Positions 63,038 through 64,000 of a DNA stretch of 64,000 nucleotides are shown one piece after another. The DNA comes from Saccharum officinarum (taxonomy: Eukaryota > Streptophyta > Magnoliopsida > Poales > Poaceae). The position numbers and the translations under genes were made by a program. Under the pieces are notes generated by a model, which was given only the letters and a program-made list of their open reading frames with translations, was not told where the DNA came from and did no database searches. The stretch lies in assembly GCA_020631735.1 (NCBI GenBank), contig CM036225.1:64096662-64160661 (forward strand), given 5' to 3'. Position 1 is the first letter of the stretch, and each line of letters starts with the position of its first letter.

Positions 63038-63992
63038 CTCCCTCCGTCCTAAAATAATTGTCGTTCTCGCTCCCCGAGAAATAACTTTGACTCAATATAT
63101 ATTAAAAAAATAGAAAAAGTCTAATTGACCCCCCAACTATTGGGGGTGGTCTAGTTTACCCCCTCAACTATGAAACGGTCTAATTTACCCCCTGAACTTT
63201 GCAATACCGGCCAAATCACCCCCTCGAGCGGTTTTGGGCGGTGATTTTGCTACAGTAACAACGGTTTTGCTACAGTACCAGTGGTCTTGTCCTTTTCTTT
63301 TTTATTTATTTCGTCTGAATCTTTGAAAAATCATAGTAAATCACAAAAAATCACAAAATGAAAAATTCAATTTTGTTGGACTCCACATGAGTAGATCTAC
63401 ACGGTGAACATATAATATAGTATGCTTTAGTACAAAGTTTTTCTGTAAATTTTGATCTATTTTTTTGTAATTAATTTAAATAATTCATACAACAAAAACT
63501 TTGTACTAAAGCATACTATATTATATATTTACTGTGTAGATATACTCATGTGGAGTCCAACAAAATTGGATTTTCCATTTTATGATTTTTTTGTGATTTA
63601 CTATGATTTTTCAAAGATTCAGACGAAATAAATAAAAAAAGGACAAAACCACTGTTACTATAGCAAAACCGTTGTTACTGTAGCGAACCACCGTCCAAAA
63701 CCGCTCGAGGGGGTGATTTGGCCGGTTTTGCAAAGCTCAGGGGATAAATTAGACCGTTTCATAGTTGAGGGGGTAAACTAGATCACCCCCAATAGTTGGG
63801 GGGGTCAATTAGACTTTTTCCTTAAAAAATATTAATACTTATGGTACATAATTAGTATAATCGGAAAGATCTTTGAATCTAGTTTTTTAACAAATTTATT
63901 TGGAGATACAAATGTTGCACGTATTTTCTATAAATTTAGTCAAACTTGCGACATGGAAACCCAAAACGATTGTTATTTTGAGACGGAGGAAG
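63038..63992. mobile_element. Stowaway-like MITE hosting a fold-back element
   Basis: Left end CTCCCTCCGTCCTAAAATAA and right end TTATTTTGAGACGGAGGAAG are inverted; TA flanks both (63036-63037, 63993-63994). About 245 bp belongs to this element; the rest is the nested insert at 63113-63821. Confidence 0.87.
63113..63821. mobile_element. Long fold-back element, copy 2
   Basis: Arms of about 330 bp are mutual inverted copies, starting GAAAAAGTCTAATTGACC and ending GGTCAATTAGACTTTTTCC. It shares GGACTCCACATGAGTAGATC and the TACAGTAAC..GGTTTTG words with copy 1. It is flanked by TTAAAAAAATA (63102-63112) and TTAAAAAATA (63822-63831), a likely 10-11 bp target duplication. Confidence 0.87.
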
Positions 63993-64000
63993 TATGATTC

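Overview
This is nuclear DNA of a grass. The basis is intron-rich plant genes, several grass-type miniature transposons (Tourist-like, Stowaway-like, hAT-like) and very long LTR retrotransposons. A panicoid grass near sorghum, sugarcane or Miscanthus is my inference; no marker in the window fixes the species.

Layout. 1-6.9 kb: intergenic, packed with MITEs, an (AT)n tract and a relic RNase H-like domain. 7.0-8.05 kb: a long fold-back element. 8.7-12.5 kb, minus strand: a complete seven-exon gene for a mitochondrial FMP32/CCDC90 (DUF1640) coiled-coil membrane protein of 215 residues. 13.8-15.0 kb: a decayed repeat. 15.0-46.1 kb: one 31-kb nest of LTR elements. The outer layer is a solo LTR (15009-46135) still flanked by GTCCG on both sides. 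Inside it sit a 10.85-kb Copia element (16093-26943, target repeat GCACC, paired 2240-bp LTRs) and a 15.9-kb Ty3/Gypsy chromovirus-type element (28003-43922, LTRs 4786 and 4681 bp). 47.5-51.0 kb, minus strand: a complete eleven-exon cytosolic GAPDH (GAPC) gene of 337 residues with a short retroelement in one intron. 54.07-54.67 kb: a non-autonomous hAT element with perfect 8-bp target repeats. 61.7-62.5 kb: exons of a gene or gene relic resembling Ulp1-like (C48) proteins. 63.04-63.99 kb: a Stowaway-like element with a second fold-back element nested inside.

The most unusual item is an extra open frame in the Gypsy element, between the primer binding site and gag (33563-34147). Its first 21 residues after Met copy the histone H3 tail at 17 of 21 positions, including K4, R8, K9, S10 and T11. 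A predicted coiled coil and a very acidic C-terminus follow. The same element's integrase ends in a chromodomain-like module, the module type that reads methylated H3 tails in other chromoviruses. The H3 resemblance is direct observation; the functional link is hypothesis.

Both retrotransposons are broken. The Gypsy gag-pol runs in one frame from 34840 to 39219 and is interrupted only by stop codons explicable as C-to-T or G-to-A changes. The Copia has similar stops plus several frameshifts. The two host genes look intact at every splice site and do not depend on the transposon block between them.
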